A stretch of 64,000 nt of DNA from Bolinopsis microptera (lineage: Eukaryota > Ctenophora > Tentaculata > Lobata > Bolinopsidae). Each line of letters begins with the position of its first letter. Position 1 is the first letter of the stretch. Where the stretch lies: assembly GCF_026151205.1 (NCBI RefSeq), contig NC_087080.1, positions 8,583,720 to 8,647,719 of the forward strand, written 5' to 3'. The notes beneath the pieces are model-generated. The model had not been told where the DNA came from, did not search any database, and was given only the letters and a program-made list of their open reading frames with translations. Shown here piece by piece: positions 8,013 through 18,066 of the stretch. Position numbers and translations under genes: made by a program.

Positions 8013-9411
8013 TCGATGATGTGTATTTGTCGATCTTTGTCAATCTGTATCTGTCTATCGTGAACTGCATAAACAATGAGCACCATGTCAGCCGGAATGT
8101 CCGCATTTATTCCTAGGTCAATTTCCAGATAGGTTGAAGATTTATTCTGAAGATTCAGATGATTTTCTGACAGACTAGTCTTATCAGCTCCAAAACTTAT
8201 TGCTACCATGAAGTTTAGTAGAAAGTTATCACTGTTGATGAGACAATCGCCTTTGAGGGATTTGCCCAGTGTTGTGTAAAGCTGGCGTATGTAATCTCCA
8301 AATTCTTCATAACGAATGACATAATCAACGCCTCTCTCAACAGTTTTTACTTCCAGCGATTCCTTGAAATAAGGAGACCCATCCAAATAAAAGTTGAATC
8401 GCTTAAACGGTATGAAAGTATATGGATTTGCCAACATGCTTGACCCCTCAAAACTGGAACTCTTTTGCAAGCAGAAGAAAGCAAATGGAGGGACCTTGTC
8501 ATGAAATATATCTGTCAGCCTAATGATTCTCCCGGCATTTTGAATCGGCTTTATCAAAATCTCGGGCTTAGTAATAAAGTAGGATGCCGGGACTGTTGTC
8601 AATTTATCCTCAATTAGCTGGAGAATCGAATCCCGAGCTCTAATATAGGTGACATTTAAATAACAGTCCTCAATCACCACACTGTAGGGTGCATTAGCCA
8701 CATTAGAAAGCAACAAAAAACTATCATCGTTCTTTGTTAAACTTATTCTAATGTCCATATTGGTCGGTAAACACTTGGATGTGTTAAACAGAGGACAATG
8801 CAACTTCGAGCATAGGGTAACACTTTGCCCTCGATTGATTCGTCTACTGCGCTCGCTTGCAGCAGGATTGCCCTTAGATGGTAACCATGCAACGTCGATA
8901 ATTTCCCACGTACGAGTTGCAATTCTTCGGATAACCCCTTCGTCTTCATGTCCAAGAGCTCTAGCCACATCATTGATCGTTTCTTGTCTAGTAAAATTAG
9001 CATCCCACAGTTTTTCCTTGACAGCTTCAAGAGCAGCAGCTTGTTGTGTTTCATTTAATTCGTCAGGCATAAGATCCCGTAGAGCATCTTCTACATCCGG
9101 ATTCCAAGTCCAAAATTCTCGCTCTGTTTCTTCCAGTTCCTTGTGATAACCTTCATCCATTTTCCACATCTCATTATAGAAGAGATAATTAGACCGTGTT
9201 GTTTCCGAATTGAGAACATGATTAAAAAATGTTACATACGGATAAGAGTTGTGCATGCTTTGTGTTACATCAGTCCTTGTACCAATCTGAACATCGAGTT
9301 GGGTCCAGAGATCTCAAATCGTAGCTTTCCTGTACAGCAACCTGCGTCGGAAGGGTGCTCCACAACAAAAGGGAGCTCGATATTGACTCCTGACTGTTTA
9401 GAAACTTTGCC
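8009..9411 (-). pseudogene. Major capsid protein, right copy, N-terminal part damaged
   Basis: Mirror of 799-2201. The main frame 8009-9256 (415 aa) is intact, and the N-terminal piece starting at 9411 is in a different frame with the intervening segment missing. It carries the same capsid motifs as the left copy. Its 3' end overlaps the protease start by four bases. Confidence 0.75.
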
Positions 9412-9757
9412 ATTTTGAACGTCTTCTCTTTTTGTGAGGACGATGTGCAACTCTAGTTTGTTCTCTCTTAGTGCTAGTTTTTGTGGTTGACCTGGCTATT
9501 GCTTCAATACCTTTTTTAGCACCCGCTGTAATTAGCTCCTTGCCTGCTGCAGAAATGTGCGGGCTAGCTATCTTGAGCCCTCCTTTTATAGCTGAACCTA
9601 GGAACGGAATAGCATTCTTCATGATGCTACCAAAAAATGATCCGAGTCCCTCACCGTTCTGATTGTATATGTAACGATCAATGTCGCCGCCTGATCCATT
9701 TTGTACAATAACAGGATGTGCTTTATCACGAAGCGTGCTCGGGTCATATTCCTCCAT
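9398..9757 (-). CDS. pVI/pX-like basic virion protein, right copy
   Basis: Identical to the left copy at 453-812: glycine-rich amphipathic centre and Arg/Lys tail. The end overlaps the beginning of the capsid N-terminal fragment (9411) by 14 bp. Confidence 0.65.
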   Translation of the reverse strand: MEEYDPSTLRDKAHPVIVQNGSGGDIDRYIYNQNGEGLGSFFGSIMKNAIPFLGSAIKGGLKIASPHISAAGKELITAGAKKGIEAIARSTTKTSTKREQTRVAHRPHKKRRRSKWQSF

Positions 9758-9793
9758 TTTTTAAGTGATCGAAAAAACTAACACTTCCGATCG

Positions 9794-9801
9794 TATTTAT
9801 A
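9794..9801 (-). promoter_or_regulatory. TATAAATA box, right arm
   Basis: Mirror of 409-416. It lies 37 bp before the ATG at 9757 and overlaps the stop of the minor capsid gene. Confidence 0.6.
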
Positions 9802-10537
9802 GCTGCTTCGTCTGTAACGTGATGATTGTTTTGATCTTTGGTTCGAAAGGTACAAACTCACCATCCATATTTCGGATTTGTAGGATGATCTTCGAAAATT
9901 CCTTCACCTCTATTGGAACAAAATTCGGCTGTGTGAACTCATAATAGGAACAGTGGGCTTTCAATGAAATTGGTAGCATGTTCAGAACCCTCGATAGTCT
10001 ACCATTGATATAAGAGTTCTCAACAATGTTGACGTATAGAAATGCTGGCTCCAAGTTTAGATCGAAATTTGTATTTTTAACGGTGACTTGTTTGGTTGTT
10101 TCGAGTTCATCTCCTATTCCTAGCATTGTCCAGAGAACACCGTACATATCAGTTGTCAAGAGCTTCATGTTATGAACGCTGACTTGAAGTAGCAGAAAGA
10201 TATCTAGTCGGGGCTTTTCAAATTCTGACACGTCAACCCACACACGCCTCTGAAAGCTTTCTGAAATTGCTCTCATGACAGCTGCAGTAGAAGAATAATG
10301 TCCAATCGGTATTGTTACACTACATATCTCCTCAGTCCAGCTTACATTAAAGCGCACTTTATTGTTGCTATTATTGATATTATACACCTCTCCGTGAAAA
10401 ATGGAGGTGATGGCTAGACCAACATCTTTTTCAATTTTCACGGGCTTGAGCTGAGTTTGCAACTTCGCCTGGTTTCCATTTAACCCTCCGACAATGACAA
10501 TAGTGTTCGGTGTATCCATCTTAACGTGATGGATCAT
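9797..10537 (-). CDS. Minor capsid (penton-like) protein, full-length copy
   Basis: 246 aa from 10537. A TATAAATA box at 10546-10553 is too close to that ATG, so the seventh-codon ATG at 10519 (MDTPNTIVIVGGLNG) is the better start, giving 240 aa. The protein is beta-strand rich with a repeated hydrophobic-polar pattern, consistent with a single jelly roll. It heads the capsid gene block. Its C-terminal layout (a charged loop, then a beta strand ending TIITLQTKQL) resembles that of the 222-aa protein encoded next to it, which suggests the two are distant paralogues. The exact family is inferred. Confidence 0.6.
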   Translation of the reverse strand: MIHHVKMDTPNTIVIVGGLNGNQAKLQTQLKPVKIEKDVGLAITSIFHGEVYNINNSNNKVRFNVSWTEEICSVTIPIGHYSSTAAVMRAISESFQRRVWVDVSEFEKPRLDIFLLLQVSVHNMKLLTTDMYGVLWTMLGIGDELETTKQVTVKNTNFDLNLEPAFLYVNIVENSYINGRLSRVLNMLPISLKAHCSYYEFTQPNFVPIEVKEFSKIILQIRNMDGEFVPFEPKIKTIITLQTKQL

Positions 10538-10545
10538 GATGCAGC

Positions 10546-10553
10546 TATTTATA
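10546..10553 (-). promoter_or_regulatory. TATAAATA box for the capsid gene block
   Basis: TATAAATA on the minus strand, 27 bp before the ATG at 10519 and only 9 bp before the ATG at 10537. It therefore favours the inner start. Confidence 0.6.
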
Positions 10554-10684
10554 GCATCGATTTTAGCTTTATTTGGGAAGAGCCAACCTAAAATTGGGAT
10601 GAAATCAAATTTTATTGATCATGCAGTGAAATGCTTTTTTTTTTGTAAACTTTGATGTAGATTACCAGATTTACACAATTTTCG

Positions 10685-11353
10685 TTATACAATCTTTAAT
10701 TTCAATACAATGTTTCCATTAGGGTAAAACTTTATTTTTTCACCGTTCAAGTCATGCAATAAAATAGTTAGTCCTGCCAAAGTCTCCACACTAAATTCGT
10801 GATACATCGGGTTTCTGATTTCAATTAAATCTTGCTCGCGTTTTGTTTCCAACTGCAACACATCAAGACATCGAATTGGCCAACTGGAAAGGTTGTTTTC
10901 GTTATCTCCGATGACGGTGCTGTCTTTTACGAGGTCACATTTGATGACAGCCGTCATAGTCTCCCCTGCATTGAGACCATCTTTCACCAGTCTCTTTGCA
11001 CGCCCTTGTCCCATGCGTTGAATATAGGGATGGTAAAGACTGACGAGTGCATCCTTCTTACCTATGACATTCAGTGTACTACGAAAACGAACTTTCAGTT
11101 CTGCGCTAGAAGAAACTAAAACAATTTGTCCAGGTGGCTCCAGTATGAACAATTGCAACAAGCGATAGTGGGTTAATGATAAACTGATTATTCTAGGGTT
11201 ACTTATATATTGTTGTTTATGTTTAACTTCATGATTATGATCATATTTGTTATTTACAGACCATTGCCCTAAAATTTTCGAGCTTGTGGCATTGTCAGAT
11301 TTGCCACATAATTTCAAGTCATTGTTCACAAAGTTGTTGAGAACTAAAATCAT
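10685..11353 (-). CDS. Second minor capsid-like protein (distant paralogue)
   Basis: 222 aa. The last third mirrors the neighbouring penton-like protein: a short motif NPMYHEFSVE, then a strand-turn-strand ending (IKFYPNGNIVLKLKIV) like that of the 246-aa protein. The N-terminal 70 residues are Asn/Lys-rich and may be untranslated leader read through, so the true start could be internal. Its place directly upstream of the capsid block supports a virion role. The assignment is inference. Confidence 0.5.
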   Translation of the reverse strand: MILVLNNFVNNDLKLCGKSDNATSSKILGQWSVNNKYDHNHEVKHKQQYISNPRIISLSLTHYRLLQLFILEPPGQIVLVSSSAELKVRFRSTLNVIGKKDALVSLYHPYIQRMGQGRAKRLVKDGLNAGETMTAVIKCDLVKDSTVIGDNENNLSSWPIRCLDVLQLETKREQDLIEIRNPMYHEFSVETLAGLTILLHDLNGEKIKFYPNGNIVLKLKIV

Positions 11354-11365
11354 AAGACGGTCATA

Positions 11366-11489
11366 TGATGATCATATATAATATGATGATCATATAATAT
11401 GATGATCATATCATTATAAAAATGTGATGATATCACCATTAGTTAAGTCATCAAAATTGTTGAGTAGGAAAATCATTTGATGATCATAT
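11366..11489. promoter_or_regulatory. Cluster of TGATGATCATAT palindromic repeats
   Basis: TGATGATCATAT occurs exactly at 11366, 11384, 11400 and 11478, with related ATGATCAT palindromes around 11500. The cluster sits in the gap between the divergent 222-aa gene and the zinc-finger gene. The regular symmetrical sites look like binding sites for a dimeric protein or an origin-type element. The role is inferred. Confidence 0.45.
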
Positions 11490-11566
11490 GACGACTATAT
11501 TATGATCATATAATATTGTGATGTTGTGTTATTATCTGTTTTCTTGGATAACATCTTTTTAAAAGC

Positions 11567-11574
11567 TATAAATA
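11567..11574 (+). promoter_or_regulatory. TATAAATA box before the second zinc-finger gene
   Basis: TATAAATA on the plus strand, 115 bp before the ATG at 11689. This is the same octamer as at other element promoters but with a longer leader. Confidence 0.5.
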
Positions 11575-11688
11575 CAACGAATCTTATACAAAATTGATCT
11601 GTTTTAATTGCTAGCAAGAGCATACATTGCCTGCATTTAACTAGTTTTGCCAAAAAAAAGTCAGCAAGTTTTGACGAATCATTAACAT

Positions 11689-12213
11689 ATGGAATTGGAA
11701 TCACGAAAACACCAATGTCGGAAGTGCAACAAAAGTTACAAAACGTCCTCAAGCTTGGCTAGTCATCGTTACAGAGTGCATCCTTATGCGTCAAGTTTAT
11801 CTAGCAGCAATTCGGAAGCGGAAAATATTGACGAACAAATACAATGCAGTATACCATCGGAAAACCCTCTTATCCATGATCATGATCCAAATGATATAGA
11901 TAACCACGATGTGTCTATTGAGAATTTACAAACAGCCATTTATCAGCTACGAGATTTCTACGAAGAAATGGAATGGACAATCAATAAACATGATAAAGTG
12001 CTAAGACAGTTTCAAAAACTTATAGCTGATAACGATGAAATAAATGAAACAGCATCTACTCAGCTGAACACAATCAAATTATCTAACAGGATTTCAGATT
12101 CGGATAACGACGTAGCAAGCGACATGGATAGTGACTCAGTGTCAGTCTATGTCAACCCTACATCTAAAAGAAAGAATACTGATTCAGCTAGAAATAAGTT
12201 CTTTGGACTTTAG
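11689..12213 (+). CDS. Single C2H2 zinc-finger protein of the Polinton
   Basis: 174 aa. A canonical C2H2 finger begins at residue 10 (CRKCNKSYKTSSSLASH, then RYRVH), followed by a Ser-rich linker, an acidic Asp/Glu/Asn region, a helical segment near residues 80-120 and a basic tail. One N-terminal finger plus an acidic/coiled body is the plan also seen in the broken gene at 3847-4667. It is probably a DNA-binding regulator or replication accessory of the element. It is the last element gene I can see; no DNA polymerase B follows. Confidence 0.75.
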   Translation: MELESRKHQCRKCNKSYKTSSSLASHRYRVHPYASSLSSSNSEAENIDEQIQCSIPSENPLIHDHDPNDIDNHDVSIENLQTAIYQLRDFYEEMEWTINKHDKVLRQFQKLIADNDEINETASTQLNTIKLSNRISDSDNDVASDMDSDSVSVYVNPTSKRKNTDSARNKFFGL

Positions 12214-14249
12214 TAAATATATTTTGAATTGAGTGTTTTAGGTAAGGTTTTTTCTTTTTGGAATGTTACAGGCCCACCCAGGGGTGCTGACTGACTAGAC
12301 CCACCCAAGGATGCTGTGACTTTTAGAATAGGACCTCCCATTTTCTATTGTTGCTGTAAATCGCTTGCTATGCACCCAATATCAAGTCAATGGCAAATAT
12401 ATTTCATTAAAGTGGTATTAAACACGAATTTTATGACACCTTTGCCGTGACAAAAAATGAATGCCAAAAGTCATGTTTGACTTCAAAATATCACATTTCA
12501 CTGCATATATTCATTTTGACATGGGTAAGATCTGCTTTTATCAAGTAGAGGTCAACTTTTTCAAGACCCGCTTTCTAAATTGAGACTTTGAGAGGCACCG
12601 TTGCTGGCATCCTTGCCATCCAGAAAGAAAAACCTTAGTTGTAGGTATAATATGTTCTGACATCATTTCAGAAACTTATATTCGAATCGATCATGTTATA
12701 TTTATATAATGTAGTTTCACCAATTGTTTAATTCATTTGTAAGATCTCTATACCTGTTTTATTTGTCTAAATGAAAGTATCTACTGTCAAAGATGGTCAG
12801 CTTAAACGAGAGCCAACTTGCAGACGAAATAAAGGAAGCAGAAGCACTATTTGACAGCAATTCACTGCTATTCAATTACAGAATACATATATTTTGTTTT
12901 TGCAGAACACTGTATGGTCACGTGTCATCACTACGTTAACACAGTATTACAACTCGGTGAGAGTTAGATCTAGAGCTACAGAACGTTAGTATATCAAATA
13001 CAGTGCAACTTTGCAGAATCTACTTAAGTATGTTAATTCGTTGCGTCAACACAGGTTAACTCAAAGTACATGGTGTTTTATCTCTAAAATCACGTGTCTC
13101 ATTCACTACTCAACTTCAATGTAACAAATATAATCATCAACACGTAAACGATAACATTAATTTGATCACGTACAGAACTTCATCTACACTTGCAAATCAC
13201 GTGACGTAAACAATAACATTAATAATTTGATAAGAAGAGTATCAAACACCCTTACAAGTCACGTGACAGGCGTTATCCGTTCATATTGGATAGCTAGTAT
13301 CACATTGTTCAATTACTAGTGTATGAATCAATTAACAATGCCAGCTAGTATCACATTATTCAATTACTAGTGTATGAATCAATTAACTTTGTCAGCTAGT
13401 ATCACATTGTTCAATTACTAGTGTATGAATCAATTAACAATGCCAGCTAGTATCACATTATTCAATTACTAGTGTATGAATCAATTAACTTTGTCAGATA
13501 GTATCACATTATTCAATTACTAGTGTATGATTCAATTAACATTGCCTTAGTTCATTCAATTACGAGTGTATGATTCAATTAACATTGCCTTAGTTCATTC
13601 AATTACGATGATTCAATTAAATGTGCTCGCCTCTATACAGAACCCTTATCTATACCCTACTGATCATGTTAAAATTAAGTTCGACAAGGTAGTTAAATTA
13701 AATACATACATTAAATGAATGCCTTCGAGCATTCATTTTAATGTCCGTGGCTGTTCAAAATAATGTCTTTTCACGCAATATCTGGTCAAATAACGTCCGA
13801 TAAGGTATTTTCGTGTTTCCGAATGATTTCTAAAGTCTTCAAAATGTTTAAAGCTCCAACATTTCATTTCAGAATTTACTCAGTCCCTTACTTCGTCAAT
13901 AACGTTACGTGATAGAGACTTTGGTTCAACCTTCTTGTGCTCTGCCTCTGGAGGAAACAAGGATTTACTTACGCTTTCCTGGAGACTTGGTTCGTTCGAT
14001 TAAACTGCTAAGATAGGGCATGTATCGCCTGATAGCTGGTGATGATCAGTGACAATACAAAAGCAAAAGGGGAATAATGTTATGTAGCATTCATTCCTTC
14101 AGTAAAATTGAATCAATGGAAAATTAATGATTTTTTTCTAACCGGTGACGCAAATCACTATCTTCCCATCGAATTTTGTTTAACAACATAGCCTGAAGTC
14201 CTAAAATTAATTTGTCTACAAACAATGACACAATAAATTTCATGAACAG
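12214..14249. other. Gene-poor stretch between the Polinton and the Ig gene
   Basis: The right end of the Polinton is probably here, but I could not find a terminal inverted repeat or target duplication. Near 12270-12325 a GGGTGCTGACTG-like segment is imperfectly repeated. A 49-codon frame at 12793 (starts MVSLNESQLADEIKEAEAL) looks protein-like but is unsupported. The minisatellite at 13292 is listed separately. Nothing else is recognisable. Confidence 0.5.
13292..13620. repeat. 51-bp minisatellite
   Basis: Units beginning AGCTAGTATCACATT start at 13292, 13343, 13394, 13445 and 13496 (exact 51-bp period). Units alternate between ACAATGCC and ACTTTGTC endings, so a two-unit higher-order period is visible. 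Shorter decayed units follow to about 13620. Confidence 0.85.
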
Positions 14250-14408
14250 GGCAAACAGAGATAGACGACACGTTCTCCTACGTGGATATTACAGAGGAAT
14301 CCGACAGCATCTCAACCACCACAAAAGCCAGCAAACTGGAACTCACAACCAACAATCCCACCCTGAACAACCTTCTCCAGTGTCGTGCAACTTGGAGCGG
14401 AGAACACG
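14250..14408 (+). CDS. Ig-repeat gene, exon encoding half an Ig domain (most 5' seen)
   Basis: An acceptor AACAG precedes 14250 and a GTAAAC donor follows 14408. The frame encodes a Thr/Ser-rich half domain with TEESDSISTTTKASKLEL and an LLQCRATW strand carrying the F-strand-like cysteine. It ends in phase 1 and joins the next exon in frame. No signal-peptide exon is found upstream, so the 5' end of the gene is missing or lies elsewhere. Confidence 0.6.
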
Positions 14409-14511
14409 GTAAACCTTAAGACGATTTACACGTGTATTTTGAAAGCTCCTGTTATTTGCTAAAACAAACTTTTCGTATTTTTTACATGTTTTAAAACAAA
14501 TCCCCCTCAAG

Positions 14512-14678
14512 GTAAAACGATAGTGACCACGTGCGACGTGAACGCTATCGGAGCCTCCATGGAGAGGAGAGTGTACAGTGACGGTGTGGTTATTTGTTTA
14601 GTGTGGGGAGACACTGCACCTCACTCGGTCACGTGGTCAGATGAGGAGGGGGAGACTGTCTCTAATGTTACTGACCAG
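14512..14678 (+). CDS. Ig-repeat gene, exon: N-terminal half of an Ig domain
   Basis: The frame includes VVICLVWGDTAPHSVTW, the B-strand cysteine and C-strand tryptophan of an Ig fold. It starts in phase 1, completing the previous codon, and ends in phase 0 at CAG followed by GTTTGA. This pattern of an intron cutting each Ig domain between C and E strands recurs in the gene. Confidence 0.65.
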
Positions 14679-14870
14679 GTTTGATATGTGTGTTCTTGAT
14701 GTTGGGATGAGGATGATATAGCATTTTATATTTTAATCATGTTTTATTTATTACTACATTTATGACATTTAACAGCCAATGGGCCTCGCCCTCACTTATT
14801 TAAAAATAACTTAATTTTTTGCTATAAATAGTCATGACAGGACTAACGCGATTTTAAATGGGCACAGCAG

Positions 14871-15051
14871 GACGTTTCGTTAATTCAGCCCGTTCAGACA
14901 ATAATCAAGAAGAGTACAAATGGTGCGGTCCACACCCACACATTGACTATCAAGGACTTGGGTGTGGGTGAGGAGGAGACGTACACATGCTCGGTTGTGT
15001 TTGTTGAGAACGATCAGCCACTAAACCTTGTAACAACTCTTAATAAGCTAT
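14871..15051 (+). CDS. Ig-repeat gene, exon: C-terminal half of an Ig domain
   Basis: Phase 0 start after GCACAGCAG. It contains the D-x-G-x-Y-x-C-like F strand as LGVGEEETYTCSVVF. It ends in phase 1 at a strong donor (GTAAGT). Together with 14512-14678 it makes one complete V/I-type Ig domain. Confidence 0.7.
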
Positions 15052-15245
15052 GTAAGTTAGTTACTGTAAATCATTTTCTACCCTTCATATCTTTTTTTAC
15101 ACTATATTAACGTAATTATTTACTTTCAGTACTGGACCAAAACCATTTTACAATTTATTCCCCAATATGTTCGTGATTTTAATTTTAGGATAGCTATTCT
15201 AACAAAAATGTTGGTATCATTTAACCAACGAAGAAAAACTATCAG

Positions 15246-15334
15246 ATGTCATATTCTCGTTATGTGTGCGCTGGTTCCGCTTCTCGTGTGAGTAGAACGG
15301 TATGGAGGATCCAACTAAAGTGGAGTGGTATCAG
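15246..15334 (+). pseudogene. Ig-repeat gene, exon with in-frame TAG
   Basis: The splice phases fit both neighbours (phase 1 in, phase 0 out), and the frame shows the Ig pattern FRFSCE then NGMEDPTKVEWYQ. A TAG at 15293-15295 sits between the cysteine and the tryptophan. Either this exon is dead or it is skipped. Skipping would shift the frame, since the exon is 89 bp. Confidence 0.6.
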
Positions 15335-17228
15335 GTAATAAGCACTTGAAAAGAGGGCTGCCGGACAGTTGCGCCCAGTCTAGATCAAGCTTAGCACCGT
15401 CTAGCACCATCTAGCTACCATGAGCCCGTGTTTGTCAATACCATTGACCATGTTACCATGGTTACTCACCAATCACCATGGTTACTCACCATGGTTACTC
15501 ACTGTTTATAGATGTGGGTTATAGAGTAGGGTATATTAATTCGTTGTGGTACTTTTCATACTTTCTTACTTTACTTCCCTTCCTCGGGTATACATTACCT
15601 ATAATAAAGTAATAATATTCATTGTGTAACATTAACCTCTGAGACAAGAAAGATAGATTAGATCATAGTATATATATATATATATTATATATTATAGGGA
15701 ATAAATTATAGAACTACTAGTGTAACCAGGCCTTCGGCCGGGATTTCACTGCCGCAGTTAAAAAGGGTTGGAGTATTTACCCGCTGAGTCGAACCCCGCA
15801 TTAGGTGAGCAATTCTATTTGGAGTGCCCTCACGTATCCAATAGTATTTTATTTAACATAATCTCATAATCAGTTCTTTCTCGTGGATAATTAAGTCATT
15901 ATTAGGCACCACATTCCATGATCATAAGGTCCGTTCACCGACTATATTACACCTCATCACTCCCGTCTTGAACCGCTTTCCATTTTGATCTAAATCGTTT
16001 TAGAAATTAACCCTTGTTAACTCCGCACCACACCCGCCTATTATATTTGAAAACACGCATAACTTTGTCGTATGAAAGTATGAACTCTCTCTGCAGTCCA
16101 AACAGACCCCAATGAGTGCCCCCTCCCTAATAAGTAATAAGCTTATAGTATTACATGACAGCGAATTTTACCTGGCTTAACCTAATTATGATTCATGTAC
16201 CAACGCTACTTATGCAGCTATATATGCAGTAATGGGAGAGAGAGTGAGGAGGGAGAAAAAGAGAGCCATTTAATGTGTTAATGTCACATTTGTGGTACAA
16301 AACCACTTACCACCGACCGATTTACAAATCCTTTATGATTTGGCTTCGTCAGAGTTTTTTTGAAACTATACCGCAAAAACCAGTCCCATAACTCTTACCG
16401 TTTTTTGATTAAGCTGCTCGGAAATTACACGTAGACAGACAGACAGACACACACACATTCTGAGATTATTGTTTAAGATAATTTTGGTGAGGATGGTTTC
16501 TAAATGATTTAAATTCTAATTAAATCATTTCCAGGATTATGACTATTGTGAATTCTAAGTAATTATTATTTTCGTATCCTTGTATCCTAAGCTGTATTAA
16601 TCACTAATCTCCATCTCTTTGTTTTTCCCAGCCGCTAATCTGTAGCTCACTTTTAATCGACCCAGTTTAGACCTCATGTCATTTAGATCTTCTATGTTGA
16701 GACAAGTTTTCAGATAATGGTTTTATAATTACGGTACTGAGCAGTACTATTTATCACAACTACCTATTTATATATATATATATACAAAGGATAGGACAAA
16801 GAAGACACTATCTGCCACACTTATAGAGCCTGGCAAACTCTAATCAAAGGTAAGTCTGGCAGTGGTTCACACTCTGTTGATATCTCTTTAATGAGACTTG
16901 ATTGAGGCCTCTCAACTTCCCTAGTTGAGTGTGTCCCACAACCAAGCTCATTGCCTAGAAGTCCTGCATTATTATAATGAACCTGGACATACGTGGCAAG
17001 TATAAGCTCTTGAAACCAAACCAAACCAAACCAAACCAAATCCTAAGCTATCTTCGAAATGCCTGCTTCCGATGTTCCAGTGAACTGAACCAGTTTAATT
17101 CATAAAAACATTTTTATATCTCATTTAACTGCCATTACTTCTGTAAGATCAGAGTTGTCCAGGAAATTTGTTACCCCAAAGCGACCTGATGGTACTGTAT
17201 AAGTAGCTCACACTAAAATACATTTCAG
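15335..17228. other. Large intron with simple repeats and a SINE-like element
   Basis: Contains short CACCATGGTTACT repeats near 15455-15510, TA microsatellites at about 15670-15700 and 16770-16785, and a SINE-like unit at 16787-17045. No coding sequence is evident. Confidence 0.6.
16787..17045 (+). mobile_element. tRNA-type SINE candidate with (CCAAA)n tail
   Basis: An A-box-like TGGCAAACTCT at about 16829 and a B-box-like GGTTCACACTC at about 16864 are 35 bp apart, and the segment ends in a run of CCAAA repeats at 17017-17040. This matches a pol III promoter plus tail. No target duplication was verified. Confidence 0.45.
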
Positions 17229-17433
17229 GAATCATCAGACGGTTCAAGCAACCTACTGGAAGACTCTGATGACAAGTATACCATTAGAACCGGAGACTTT
17301 GAATCCAAGTCCAAGTCTAAAACTAGTGTCATAGCAGTGGATACCATGGAAGTGACTGATAGTGGAGACTACACCTGTAAATGGTCCACAGATAGTTTTA
17401 ACCCTGAGGCAACAATGGCGGTCGCCATTCGAT
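17229..17433 (+). CDS. Ig-repeat gene, exon: C-terminal half of an Ig domain
   Basis: Starts after TTTCAG and ends before GTGAGA. It contains the F-strand motif VTDSGDYTCKW. Phase 0 in, phase 1 out, matching the neighbouring exons. Confidence 0.75.
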
Positions 17434-17606
17434 GTGAGAACGATAGAGTGATTGTTTGATGATGGTTACTCTTAAATTTAATTTTGGAACCTTTTCATAC
17501 AGTGTTAACTTTGTATTCTGATCAAACATTCATAAACTTGGAGCCAATCACAAAATATACTAAAAAGACTTAATCTTACTCAGTGCTTTAAAACCGTTAA
17601 TTTCAG

Positions 17607-17711
17607 CGTTAACAACACCATTAGAAACTGTTAACAGTGTGGACGGTACAATAGGGATCACCTGTAACCTTGAGGGTACAACATCAGGTACCATGGAGTG
17701 GTACCACGAAG
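17607..17711 (+). CDS. Ig-repeat gene, exon: N-terminal half of an Ig domain
   Basis: Encodes VDGTIGITCNLEG and the C-strand SGTMEWYHE. Acceptor TTTCAG, donor GTGAGC. Phase 1 in and phase 1 out. Confidence 0.75.
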
Positions 17712-18066
17712 GTGAGCTAATCTGGTGTAAAAATTTGGAAACTATTTCATTTAGAAATAATGAAACGACCAAATGCAGAACTAATCTATCAAATTATATC
17801 CACATAGACTCCATACTCAAAACAAGATGTGACATCCTCGGGCGAACCATTAAAACATCCCCAATAAATGTAATAGATTTGTACTGTTGTAATTAGTTCA
17901 AAATCTGTATTTCGTTGTTATTTCATCAGCCAACAGGAACGGGAATCAAAGTATTGATTCCCGTTTTTTAATTATTTACTTCGTTTTACAATTATCTACT
18001 TTGTTTACCCTAAGATTTATTTCTGCAATAACAATAACTGTAAGATCACGACTAGTTTCTGATCAG

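Larger units (their letters stand above)
6950..10209 (-). repeat. Right arm of giant inverted repeat (Polinton capsid module)
   Basis: Mirror copy of 1-3260. The inner breakpoint is sharp: identity with the left arm stops at 6950 (left equivalent 3260), inside the 3' part of an open frame that is full length only on the left. The right arm continues past 10209 into two further element genes whose left-arm counterparts, if any, lie outside the window. Confidence 0.93.
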
